A DNA stretch of 64,000 bases from Mycolicibacterium alvei (GTDB taxonomy: Bacteria; Actinomycetota; Actinomycetes; Mycobacteriales; Mycobacteriaceae), in assembly GCF_010727325.1 (NCBI RefSeq), contig NZ_AP022565.1, positions 4,402,001 through 4,466,000 on the forward strand. Reading direction: 5' to 3'. Positions 30,001 to 42,000 of the stretch are shown piece after piece. The position numbers were made by a program, and so were the translations under genes. The notes below the pieces were generated by a model, which was not told the DNA's origin, did no database searches, and was given only the letters and a program-made list of their open reading frames with translations. Every line of letters starts with the position of its first letter. Positions within the stretch are counted from its first letter, which is position 1.

Positions 30001-33000
30001 GCGCAGGTGGCGCAGGCCCCCGACGCGGTGGCGATCAGCTTCGGCGGGCATTCGGTGTCGTACCGGGAGCTGGACGAGGCGTCGAATCGGTTGGCGCACT
30101 TGCTGGTTTCCGAGGGCGCCGGCCCAGGTGAGTGTGTGGCGTTGTTGTTGGAGCGGTCGGCATTGGCCGTCGTAGGGATTTTGGGTGTCCTGAAATCGGG
30201 GGCGGCGTATCTACCGGTTGATCCGGTGGTGCCGGATGCACGGGTCGAGTTCATGTTGGGTGACGCTCGGCCCGTGGCGGTGTTGACCACGGCGGCGTTG
30301 GCTGAGCGGGTTCGTGGGTGCGGTGTGGCGGTTGTCGACGTGGAGGATCCGCGCATTGCTTCTCAGGCCGACACTGCGTTGCCGTTGCCGGATGCCGATG
30401 ATGTTGCGCACGTGATCTATACGTCGGGCACGACGGGTGTTCCGAAGGGTGTAGCGGTTGCGCATCGGAATGTGACGCGGCTTTTTGATGGTCTTGACGT
30501 GGGTGTGGTGTTGGGTCCGCAGCAGGTGTGGGCCGCGTGCTCGTCGTTGGCGTTCGACTATTCGGTGTGGGAGATCTGGGGGGCGTTGTTGCACGGTGGC
30601 CGCCTGGTGGTGGTTCCCGATCGGGTGACGCGTTCGGCCGAGGATCTGCATGCGCTGCTGGTTGAGCAGCGGGTGACGGTGTTGAGTCAAACGCCATCTG
30701 CGGTAGGGATGTTGACGCCAGAGGGGTTGGAGTCGGTGTCCACGCTGATGGTGGCTGCCGAGGCCTGCCCGGCTGATGTGGTGGATCGGTGGGCGCCGGG
30801 TCGGGTGATGATCAACGGGTATGGGCCGACGGAGACGACGGTGTATGCCACGGTCAGTGCGCCCTTGGGTAAGGCTGGAGCGGCGGGTCCGACTGCCGTT
30901 CCGATTGGTTTCCCGGTGCCGGGTGCCGCGTTGTTCGTGTTGGATCGATGGTTGCGCCCGGTACCGCCTGGTGTGGTGGGTGAGTTGTATGTGGCGGGCC
31001 GGGGCGTGGGTGTGGGTTATGTGCGCCGGCCCGGGTTGAGTGCGTCCCGGTTTGTGGCGTGTCCGTTTGCCGGCAACGGGTCTTCGGGGCAGCGGATGTA
31101 TCGGACCGGGGATCTGGTGTCGTGGGGCCCCGATGGGCAGCTGCGGTATGCCGGGCGAGCCGATGAGCAAGTCAAGATCCGTGGATACCGGATCGAGTTG
31201 GGCGAGATCCGAACGACTTTGGCCGGCCTTGATGGGGTGGATCAGGCAGTGGTGATCGCCCGTGAGGATCGTCCGGGTGACAAGCGTCTGGTGGGTTACT
31301 TCACGGGTGTCGCGGACCCGGTGCAGGTGCGGACTGCGTTGGCGGAGCGGTTGCCGAGCTACATGGTGCCCGTGGCGGTGGTGGCACTCGAGCAGTTGCC
31401 GTTGACGGTCAACGGCAAGCTCGACAAGCGGGCCCTCCCCACACCCGAATATGCCGATGGCGATCATTACCGGGCGCCGGGTACACCCACCCAGGAAATC
31501 CTGGCCGGGGCCTTCGCTCAGGTGCTGGGCTTGGACCGGGTCGGGGTGGACGACTCGTTCTTCGACCTCGGCGGAGATTCCCTGTCGGCGATGCGCCTTA
31601 TCGCCGCGGTCAACAGCAGCCTTGATGCCGGGCTTGCCGTGCGCACGCTCTTCGATGCACCGACGGTGGCCCAGTTGGCGCCGCGTATCGGCGAGGGTGC
31701 CGACCGGCGTGCACCCTTGGTCGCCGGTGAACGCCCCGAAGCCATTCCGCTGTCGTTTGCACAGAAGCGCATGTGGTTCCTCGATCAGTTGCAGGGGCCG
31801 TCGCCGATCTACAACATGGCGGTGGGTCTGCGGTTGACGGGAAGTCTGGATGCGGAGGCCTTGGGCGCGTCTCTGGCGGATGTGATCGCCCGTCAGGAGA
31901 GTCTGCGGACGCTGATCGTCGGGGTCGAAGGTGTGCCGCGGCAGGTGGTGGTACCGCCGGAGCAGGCCGATTTCGGTTGGCAGGTCGTCGACGCCGGAGA
32001 TTGGCCGGCAGGCCGGCTGGAGGATGCCGTCAGCGTGCTGGTACGCCACAGCTTCGACCTGTCCACCGAGATCCCTTTGCGGGCAACACTCTTCCGTATT
32101 TCCGAGGATGAACATGTGCTGGTGACGGTGGTGCACCATATCGCTGCCGACGGCTGGTCGGTGACACCGTTGGTGGCGGACCTGGGCATGGCCTATGCCA
32201 GTCGCGCTGCCGGGGAGGTCCCCGACTGGATGCCGCTGCCGGTGCAGTACGCCGACTACACATTGTGGCAACAGGATTGGTTGGGTTCGGAATCCGATCC
32301 CGACAGCGTGATCGCCGGTCAGCTCGCGTATTGGGAGCAGGAGTTGGCGGGACTTCCCGAACGCTTGGAGTTGCCGACGGACCGACCGTACCCGCCGACC
32401 GCGGATTACCGCGGTTCCAGTGTGGTGGTGGACTGGCCGGCGCAGTTGCAACAGCAGGTTGCCCGGGTGGCGCGCGAGCACAACGTCACCAGCTTCATGG
32501 TGATGCAGGCGGCATTGGCGGTGCTGTTGTCGAAGCACAGCTCCAGCTCTGATGTGGCCGTGGGATTCCCGATCGCCGGCCGTGGTGACTCGGCGCTCAA
32601 CGAGTTGGTCGGTTTCTTCGTCAACACCTTGGTCCTTCGGGTGGACATTGCCGGAGATCCCACCGTGGCGGACCTGCTGGCGCAGGTGCGTCAGCGGGCG
32701 CTGGGTGCCTACGAGCATCAGGATGTGCCCTTCGAGGCGCTGGTGGACCGGCTCAACCCGACGCGCAGCCTGACCCACCACCCGCTGATCCAGGTGATGC
32801 TCGCCTGGCAGAACTTCGGTGGGGATCCGGCGGCTGACCTGGCCTTGGGTGACGTGCGAATCACGCCGTTGTCAGCCCAAACAAACACTGCTCGTATGGA
32901 TCTGGCGTTCTCACTGGCGGAACAGTGGACCCCCGAAGGCGAGCCGGCCGGCATCTCCGGGACAGTGGAGTTCCGTACCGATGTCTTCGATGCCGCCAGC

Positions 33001-36000
33001 GTAGAAACTCTGGTCGAACGCCTGCAGCGGGTACTGGTGGCGTTCACGGCTGACCCGGCGCGGACGGTCTCGTCGGTCGATGTGCTCGACGGGAATGAGC
33101 ATTCCCGACTTGATCAGGCCGGTAATCAGGCTGCACTGAACCAGGCGGATGCCGCACTGTCGATACCGGCGTTGTTCGCCGCCCAGGTGCTACGGGCCCC
33201 GGATGCGGTGGCAGTGAGTTTCGAAGGCTGCTCGATGACCTACCGGCAGCTCGACGAAGCCTCAAATCGGTTGGCGCATGCGCTGGTCGGTGCAGCGGTG
33301 GGTCCCGGTGACCCGGTGGCGCTGTTGCTCGACCGTTCAGGGCGAGCGGTCGTGGCGATGCTGGCGGTCCTCAAGGCCGGGGCCGCGTACCTGGCGATCG
33401 ATCCGGTGGTGCCCGACGAGCGGATGCAGTTCATGCTGGCCGATGCGGCCCCGGTCCTGGTGCTTACCGCGGGCGAATTGGCGAAGCGGCTGCACGGATC
33501 TGACGTGCCGACCCTCGATATCGATGACCCCCGAGTATCCGCCGGCCCCGACCCGTCGGGGTCGTTGCCGGAGTTGCCGACTCCTGATGACCTCGCCTAT
33601 CTCATCTACACCTCGGGGACCACCGGTACCCCGAAGGGCGTGGCGATCACGCACCGCAACCTGGCACATGTCGCCGACTCGATGCCCACCTCCCTGCCGG
33701 TGGACCAGGTATGGACGCAGTGCCACTCGTACGCGTTCGACTTCTCGGTGTGGGAGATCTGGGCTGCGCTGCTGACCGGCGGTCGGTTGGTGGTCGTGCC
33801 CGAAGCGGTGACTACGTCGCCGAACGATTTCCATGCCCTGCTGGTGGCCGAACGGGTCAATGTGCTGACTCAGACCCCGTCGGCGGTGGCCGCGCTCACG
33901 CCGCAGGGTCTGGACTCGGTGGCGTTGCTGCTCGGTGGCGAGGACTGCCCGGCGGACGTGGTGGACCAGTGGGCCCCGGGCCGCGTGGTGATCAACGCCT
34001 ACGGTCCGACCGAGGCCACGATCTACGCGTCGATGAGTGCGCCCTTGAAGACGGTGCGAGAAGGCGGACCCAACGTCGTACCCATCGGTGCGCCTGTATC
34101 GACGGCCGCGTTGTTCGTGCTGGATCATCGGTTGTGCCCGGTTCCTCCCGGTGTGATCGGTGAGCTGTATGTAGCCGGCCGCGGTGTGGGCGTGGGCTAT
34201 GTACGTCGTCCCGGGTTGACCGGCACCCGATTCCTCGCGTGTCCCTTCGGCGGGGCCGGAACCCGCATGTATCGCACCGGAGATCTGGTGTCCTGGGGTC
34301 CCGATGGGCAGTTGCGGTACCTGGGCCGTGCCGATGAGCAGGTGAAGATCCGCGGATACCGCATCGAACTCGGTGAAGTGCGCGCCGCTCTGGCTGGAGC
34401 GGCCGGGGTGCAGCAGGCGGTGGTCCTCGCGCGTGAGGACCGCCCCGGCGACAAGCGCCTCGTCGCCTACATCACCGGTACGGCAGATCCGGCGCAGGTG
34501 CGGGCCGCGTTGGCGCAGCGGTTGCCGAGCTATATGGTGCCGGCGGCAGTGGTGGTGCTCGACGCACTGCCGTTGACCGTCAGCGGCAAGTTGGATGCGC
34601 GGGCCCTGCCGATCCCCGACTACCAGGGCGTCACCCTGTACCGCGGCCCGTCCGGCCCCACCGAAGAGATTCTGGCCGGGATCTATGCCCAGGTGCTCGG
34701 GCTGGAACGGGTCGGGGTCGACGATTCGTTCTTCGACCTCGGTGGTGACTCACTGCTGGCGATGCGGGTGATCGCGGCGATCAACACCAGTCTGGATTCC
34801 GGGCTGACGGTGCGGACGTTGTTCGATGCACCCACAGTGGCTGAGTTGGCACCCCGGATCGGGGAGGGTTCCAACACCCGCAAAGCCCTGGTGGCCGGTG
34901 AGCGCCCCGCGGTCGTCCCGTTGTCGTTCGCACAGAGCCGGTTGTGGTTCCTCAACCGGTTCGAGGACGGGGCCGCGACCTACAACATGCCGACCGCCTT
35001 CCGGATCAACGGTGTGCTGGATGTGGAGGCACTCGGTACAGCCCTCGACGACGTGATCGCCCGGCACGAGTCGCTGCGTACCGTATTCCCCGACAGTGAC
35101 GGGGTCGCCTTCCAGAAGGTGTTGCCCGCCGAGGCGGGAATGTGGTGCCGTGGTGGTCCGGCGATGGTGTCGGTGTCGGAGGCCGATGCAATCGCCGAAT
35201 TGGTGTCGTTGGCGGGGTACCGCTTTGATCTGTCGGCCGAGATTCCGATCCGGGCCCAGATCTATCAGGTGGGTCACGAGCAGTACCTCTTGGCGATCGT
35301 CCTGCATCACATCGTGTTTGACGGTTGGTCGATGGCCCCGATGGTGCGGGATGTCGGGGTGGCCTACGCCAGCCGGTGCGCCGGACATGCTCCCGAGTGG
35401 ACGCCGTTGCCGGTGCAGTATGCCGATTACACCTTGTGGCAGCAGGATTGGCTGGGTTCGGAGTCCGATCCCGACAGTGTGATCGCTGCACAGCTGGGGT
35501 ACTGGCGCCGGGAGCTGGCCGACCTGCCCGAGGTGGTGTCGTTGCCGGCCGACCGGCCACGTCCGCCGGTGCCCAGCTATCACGGCGACCGGGTGCCGAT
35601 CCAGATCGACGAGGAACTGTGGGCCGGGGTCAAGGCGGTCGCCGCGGCGCACAACGCGACGGTGTCGATGGTGCTGCAGGCCGCGATGGCGGTAGTGCTG
35701 CAGCGGGCCGGTGTCGGCGAGGACGTGGCGCTGGGCACCCCGATCGCCGGACGGACCGACGCCGCGCTCGATGAGTTGGTCGGTTTCTTCGTCAACACCT
35801 GGGTGCTGCGGGTGAGGGTTGGTTCGGGGCTGCGCTTCAGCGATGTGGTGGAGCAGGTGCGCCAGAAGGCGTTGGACGCCTACAGCAACCAGGACGTGCC
35901 TTTCGAGCGGCTCGTGGAGCGGCTCAACCCGACGCGTTCCACGTCGCACCATCCGTTGTTCCAGGTCGCGATGGTGTTCCAGAACAACGTGCGCCCCGAA

Positions 36001-39000
36001 GTCGCCCTGGCCGGCGCCGAGGTCGAGGCACTGGTGGCCGAAACCCACACCGCCAAATGGGATCTGGATATCGATCTGCGGGATGTGCCCGGCGAAGGGG
36101 CTGCCGGGATGGTCACCTATGCGACGGATCTGTATGACCGGTCCAGTATCGAGCGGTTGGTGGGTTGGTTCGGTCGGGTGCTTGAGGTTGTGGTGGCGGA
36201 CTCGTCGGTGGTGGTGGGCGAGGTGGGTCTGCTGGGCGCTGATGAGCGGGATCTGTTGCTGCAGAACTGGTCTGGTGTCGGGGTTGGTGCTCCGGTGGGG
36301 TTGGGTTCGGAGTTGTTGGTTGCGGCGGTGGCTGCGGATCCGGATGGTGTGGCGGTTGTCGATGGGCAGCGGGTGTTGTCGTATCGGGAGCTGGATGAGG
36401 TGTCGAATCGGCTGGCTCGGGTGTTGATCGATGCGGGGGTGGGTCCCGAGCGTGCGGTGGGCGTGGCGATGGGCCGCTGTGCTGAGTTGGTGGTGGCGTG
36501 GTGGGCGGTGCTCAAGGCGGGTGGGGTGTATGTGCCGGTGGATCGGTCGCATCCGGCCGAGCGGATCGCCGCGGTGTTCGACACCGTCGACGCCGTGTGT
36601 GTGCTGACTCGCGACACCGACACGCTGTCCGGTGCCGGGACGCGACCCGTGCTGCGGACCGATGATATCGATCTGTCGGGCTGGTCGTCCGAGCCGATCA
36701 CCGACGTGGATCGGTTGGCGCCGTTGGATATCGACGATGCCGCCTACGTGATCTTCACGTCCGGTTCCACCGGGACACCCAAGGGTGTGGCGATCAGTCA
36801 TGCGGGTCTGCTGGGAGAAGCCGCGGCACATCGCGAATTGTGGGGCGTACCGTGCGGCGCCCGGATTCTCATGGTGGCTGCACCGACGTTCGATGCCTCG
36901 GTGTTCGAGTGGTTGTGGGCAGTGTCCTCCGGCGCCGCGTTGGTGGTGGCAGCGCCGGATTCCTATGCCGGTGAGGCATTGACCGCCGTGATCGAGGATC
37001 AGCGCGTTGATGCTGCGTTGATCACCCCGACGGTGGTGGCGACGCTGGACCGGACCCGGCTGGACGGATTGACCACCCTGGTCACCGGTGGTGAGGCGTG
37101 CCCGGCGGAGCTGGTGGCGGCGTGGGCACCCGGTCGGGCGATGTTCAACGCCTACGGACCGACCGAGGTCACCATCTGGTCGATCTGGAGTGCGCTCACA
37201 TCCGGCGAACCGGTGCGGATCGGCGCCCCGATTCCGGGCGTGTGCGCGCAGGTACTCGATGCGCGGATGCACCCCGCGCCGGTCGGAGTGGTCGGTGAGT
37301 TGTATCTGGCCGGTCCGGGGGTGGCTCGGGGGTATGTGGGTCGGCCCGATCTGACCGCAGACCGGTTCGTGGCCAACCCGTTTGGGGCCCCGGGAACACG
37401 CATGTATCGCACCGGGGATCTGGTGCGCTGGACCCCGGCGGGAAGCCTCGAGTACCTCGGCCGCGCCGATGCGCAGATCAAACTGCGCGGCCAGCGACTG
37501 GAGCTGGGGGAGATCGAGAACACCCTGCTCGCCTGCCCGCAGGTGGCCCGGGCGGCGGCCACCGTCTTCCACAGCGAGTCGGCGGATCATCTTGTTGCCT
37601 ACGTCAGCCTCGAGCACACGAGCACTGCCGATCACGAGGCCGAAGTCGTCGATCAGTGGCAGCAGATCTATGACGAGCTGTATGACGCCGATCTCGAGGT
37701 GGTGGAGTTCGGCAGTGACTTCCGGGGATGGAACAGCAGCTACACCGGGCAGCCTATCCCGCTGCCGGAAATGGGCGAGTGGCGGTCGACGGCCGTGGAT
37801 CGCATCCTCGGTCTGAATCCGCGGCGGGTGCTCGAGATCGGCGTCGGCTCGGGCCTGATGCTGGCGAAGGTGGCCCCCGAATCTGTCGAGTACTGGGGCA
37901 CAGACTTTTCCGCACCGACCATCGCGAAGCTACAAGCCGCGGTAGCCGGGCAGCCGTGGGGCGATCGAGTGCGGTTGCAGGCACAGCCGGCCGACGTGAT
38001 CGATGGGTTGCCGCTGGGGCACTTCGACACGATCATCATCAACTCCGTCATCCAGTACTTCCCCAACGCCGGATATCTGACCGAGGTCATCGACAAGGCC
38101 GTCGAACTGTTGGCGCCAGGCGGCGCCCTGTTCATCGGCGACGTGCGAAACCACAGTCTGCAGGGTGCATTCCAGACCGGAATCGCACTGGCCCGCAGCG
38201 CCCCGGATGCCGACACCGACGAGATCCGCCAGAAGGTGCAGCGCGCTGTGCTGGGTGAGCCCGAATTGCTCTTGGCCCCAGAGTTCTTCACGAGCTGGGC
38301 GGCCGGCAACGGTGCGACGGCCGGAGTATGCATCGAGGTCAAGCGCGGCACGGCCGACAACGAGCTGAGCCGTTACCGCTACGACGTCGTCATCCACAAG
38401 ACACCGACCGTCGTGTGCTCGCTCGCCGGTGCACCGGTGTGGATGTGGGAGCACTGTGCGGGCCTGAGCGGGTTGCACACCGAGCTGACGACGCAACGCC
38501 CGGCGGTCGTGCGGGTTGCCGCGATTCCGCGCGGCGGGGTGATCGCCGATGTGGCGATCGAACAGGCCCTGGCCGCAGGCCGGTCGGTGGGTGACGCTCT
38601 CCCCACCCCCGACGGCACGGTAACCCCGGAACAGTTGTATCGGCTCGGTGAGGACAACGGTTATCGGGTCGCGGTGACGTGGGGTGCAGAACCCGGCACC
38701 GTCGACGCGGTCTTCATCGACACCACCGGACGGGGACACCGCGCGGTGCTGACCGATCTCTACCTGCCTGCCGTCGAGTCCAGGCAGCGCAGCACGCACG
38801 CCAACGACCCCGACACCAACAGCAAAGTCAGCGCGGTGCGGCAGTGGTTGGGTGCGCGGTTGCCCGAGTACATGGTGCCGACCCAGATCGTGGTTCTCGA
38901 GGAGTTCCCGCTGACCACGTCGGGCAAGATCGACCGTAAAGGCCTGCCGGAGCCGGTGTTTGCCGCCACGGCATTCCGGGCTCCGCAGAGTCCGACCGAG

Positions 39001-42000
39001 AAAACCGTCGCCGAAGTGTTCACCGAAGTGCTCGGCCTGGATCGGGTCGGCCTCGATGACGACTTCTTCGCCCTCGGCGGTGACTCGTTGATCGCGACCC
39101 GGGTGTGCGCACGGTTGCAATCGGCACTCGGCCGGGATGTTCCGGTGCGGTACCTCTTCGATGCCCCCGCCGTCGGACGCCTGGCCGACTACCTCGACCG
39201 CAACCAGGGGAGGGCGGCTCGCCCACCGATTCAGGTGCTGACCCGCCCGCCACACATTCCGCTGTCCTACGCCCAACAACGCCTGTGGTTCCTGGAACAA
39301 CTGCAGGGTCCGTCACCGATCTACAACATGGCGGTGGGGTTGCGACTGAACGGGCACCTGGATGCCGATGCACTCGGAGCGGCGCTGGCCGATGTGGTGG
39401 GCCGTCAGGAGGGCCTGCGCACGGTGTTCCAGTCGGTCGATGGAATTTCCCGGCAGGTCGTGGTGCCTGCCGAGCAGGCTGATTTCGGTTGGCAGATCGT
39501 CGACGCCAGTGGATGGTCCCCGGATGAGTTGGATGACGCCATCGGCGCGGCGGCCGGTCGCAGTTTCGACCTCGGGCATGAAATTCCGTTGCGGGCCACA
39601 CTGTTCCGCACCCGTGCGGACGAGCATGTGCTGGTGGCAGTGGTGCATCACATCGCTGCCGACGGCTGGTCGGTGGCGCCGTTGGTGGCAGATCTGGGGG
39701 CTGCCTACGCCAGTCGAAGTTCGGGACGGGCCCCCGACTGGCTGCCGCTGCCCGTGCAGTACGTCGACTACACGCTGTGGCAGCGGGCACAGCTGGGCGA
39801 TCTGGAGGACACCGACAGTCGGATCACCGAGCAGCTCGCGTACTGGGAGCAGGAGCTCGCCGGTATGCCCGAGCGCCTTGAGCTGCCGACCGACCGGCCC
39901 TACCCACCGGTGGCGGACTACCGCGGGGCCAGCGTGCTGGTGGACTGGCCGGCGCAGCTACAGCAGCAGATCGCCCGGGTTGCCCGCGAACACAACGTCA
40001 CCAGCTTCATGGTGGTCCAGACCGCGTTGGCCATCCTGCTGTCCCAACTGAGCGCCAGTTCCGATGTGGCCGTGGGGATTACCACCGCCGGCCGCGGCGA
40101 ACCCGAACTCGATGAACTGGTCGGCTTCTTCGTCAATACGCTGGTGCTACGCGTCGACCTGGCCGGGGATCCCACGGTGGCCGACCTGTTGACGCAGGTG
40201 CGCCGGCGCGCACTGGGGGCCTATGAGCATCAGGATGTGCCCTTCGAGGTGTTGGTCGACCGGGTCAATCCGACTCGCAGCCTCACCCATCACCCCCTGG
40301 TACAGGTCATGCTGGCCTGGCAGAACCTGCCGTGGCAGCACAGCGATCCGGCCGCAGGCCTGACATTGGGCGATGTGCAGGTCAGCCCGATCGCCGCGGA
40401 GACACACACGGCCAGGATGGATTTGGCGTTGTCGCTCTCCGAACGCTGGACGTCCGACGGTGAGCATGCGGGGATCTCCGGGATGGTGGAGTTCCGCACC
40501 GATGTGTTCGACACCGCCGGCATCCATATCCTGGTCGATCGATTGCAGCGGGTGGTGGCCGCGGTGACCGCCGATCCGGACCGCACGGTGTCCTCGGTGG
40601 ACCTGCTCGCCGAGGGAGAACGGTCGCGACTCGAGGAGTTGGGCAACCGTGCAGTGTTGGCCCGGTCGGTGTCGGGTTCTGTGTCGATTCCGGTGTTGTT
40701 TGCGGTACAGGTGGAGCGGGTTCCGGATGCGGTGGCGGTGTCGTTTGCGGGTCGTTCGGTGTCGTATCGGGAGTTGGATGAGGCGTCGAATCGGTTGGCG
40801 CACTTGTTGGTTTCTTCTGGTGCTGGTCCGGGTCGGTGTGTGGCGTTGTTGGTGAACCGGTCGGTTGAGGCGATTGTGTCGATTCTGGCGGTGCTCAAGT
40901 CTGGTGCGGCGTATCTGCCGATCGATCCGATGCATCCGGATGCGCGGGTCGAGTTCATGCTCACCGATGCCGCGCCGATCGTGGCGATCGCCTCGGCCGG
41001 TCTGGCGGAGCGTCTGCACGGGCGGGGTGTGCCTGTTATCGGTGTTGACGATGCCCGCATCGAGACCTACCCCGCGACGCCGGTGCCGACGCCGTCCTCC
41101 GATGACATCGCCTATCTGATCTACACCTCGGGTACGACCGGGGTGCCGAAGGGCGTGGCGATCACGCATCACAATGTGACCGAACTGCTCGAGTCGCTGG
41201 ATGCCGACGTCGAGCGCGCGGGCGTGTGGACCCAGTGCCACTCCTATGCCTTCGACTACTCGGTGTGGGAGCTCTGGGGTCCGCTGCTGGCCGGTGGCCG
41301 GCTGGTGGTGGTTCCCGAGGAGGTGACCCGTTCGGCGCCGGACCTGCTTGCGCTGTTGGTGACCGAGCAGGTCACCGTGCTCAGCCAGACCCCCTCGGCG
41401 TTCTATGCGCTGCAGGCAGCCGAGGCCCAGCAGCCCGATCTGGGCCGGAAGCTCACGCTCAAGACCGTGGTGTTCGGTGGTGAGGCGCTCGAACCTCAGC
41501 GGCTCGAGCCGTGGCTGTCCCACCATCCCGCCGGGACGCCGCGGATGATCAACATGTACGGGATCACCGAGACGACCGTGCACGCCTCGTTCCGGGAGAT
41601 CCACGACGGTGACACCGGCAGCGCCGTCAGTCCCATCGGGGTGCCGCTGACGCATCTCGGGTTCTTCGTGCTGGACAAGTGGCTGCGTCCGGTACCTACC
41701 GGTGTGGTGGGTGAATTGTATGTGGCAGGAACAGGTTTGGCCGTCGGCTATGTACGCCGCGGTGGTTTGAGCGCATCGCGGTTCGTGGCCTGCCCGTTCG
41801 CCGGCAACGGTTCGTCAGGGCAACGGATGTACCGCACCGGAGACCTGGCGTCCTGGGGTACCGACGGCGAGCTGCGATACGCCGGACGCGCCGACGAGCA
41901 GGTCAAGATCCGCGGATACCGCATCGAGTTGGGTGAGATCCAAACCGCTTTGGCGGATCTGGACGGGGTGGAGCAGGCGGTGGTGATCGCCCGCGAGGAC

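Noticed and set aside
34750..37635. Long minus-strand open frames opposite the synthetase genes (also 25297-28089, 30211-32781)
   Set aside because: They mirror codon periodicity of the GC-rich NRPS genes, repeat with the modules, are rich in His, Arg and Gly, and show no domain or ribosome site.
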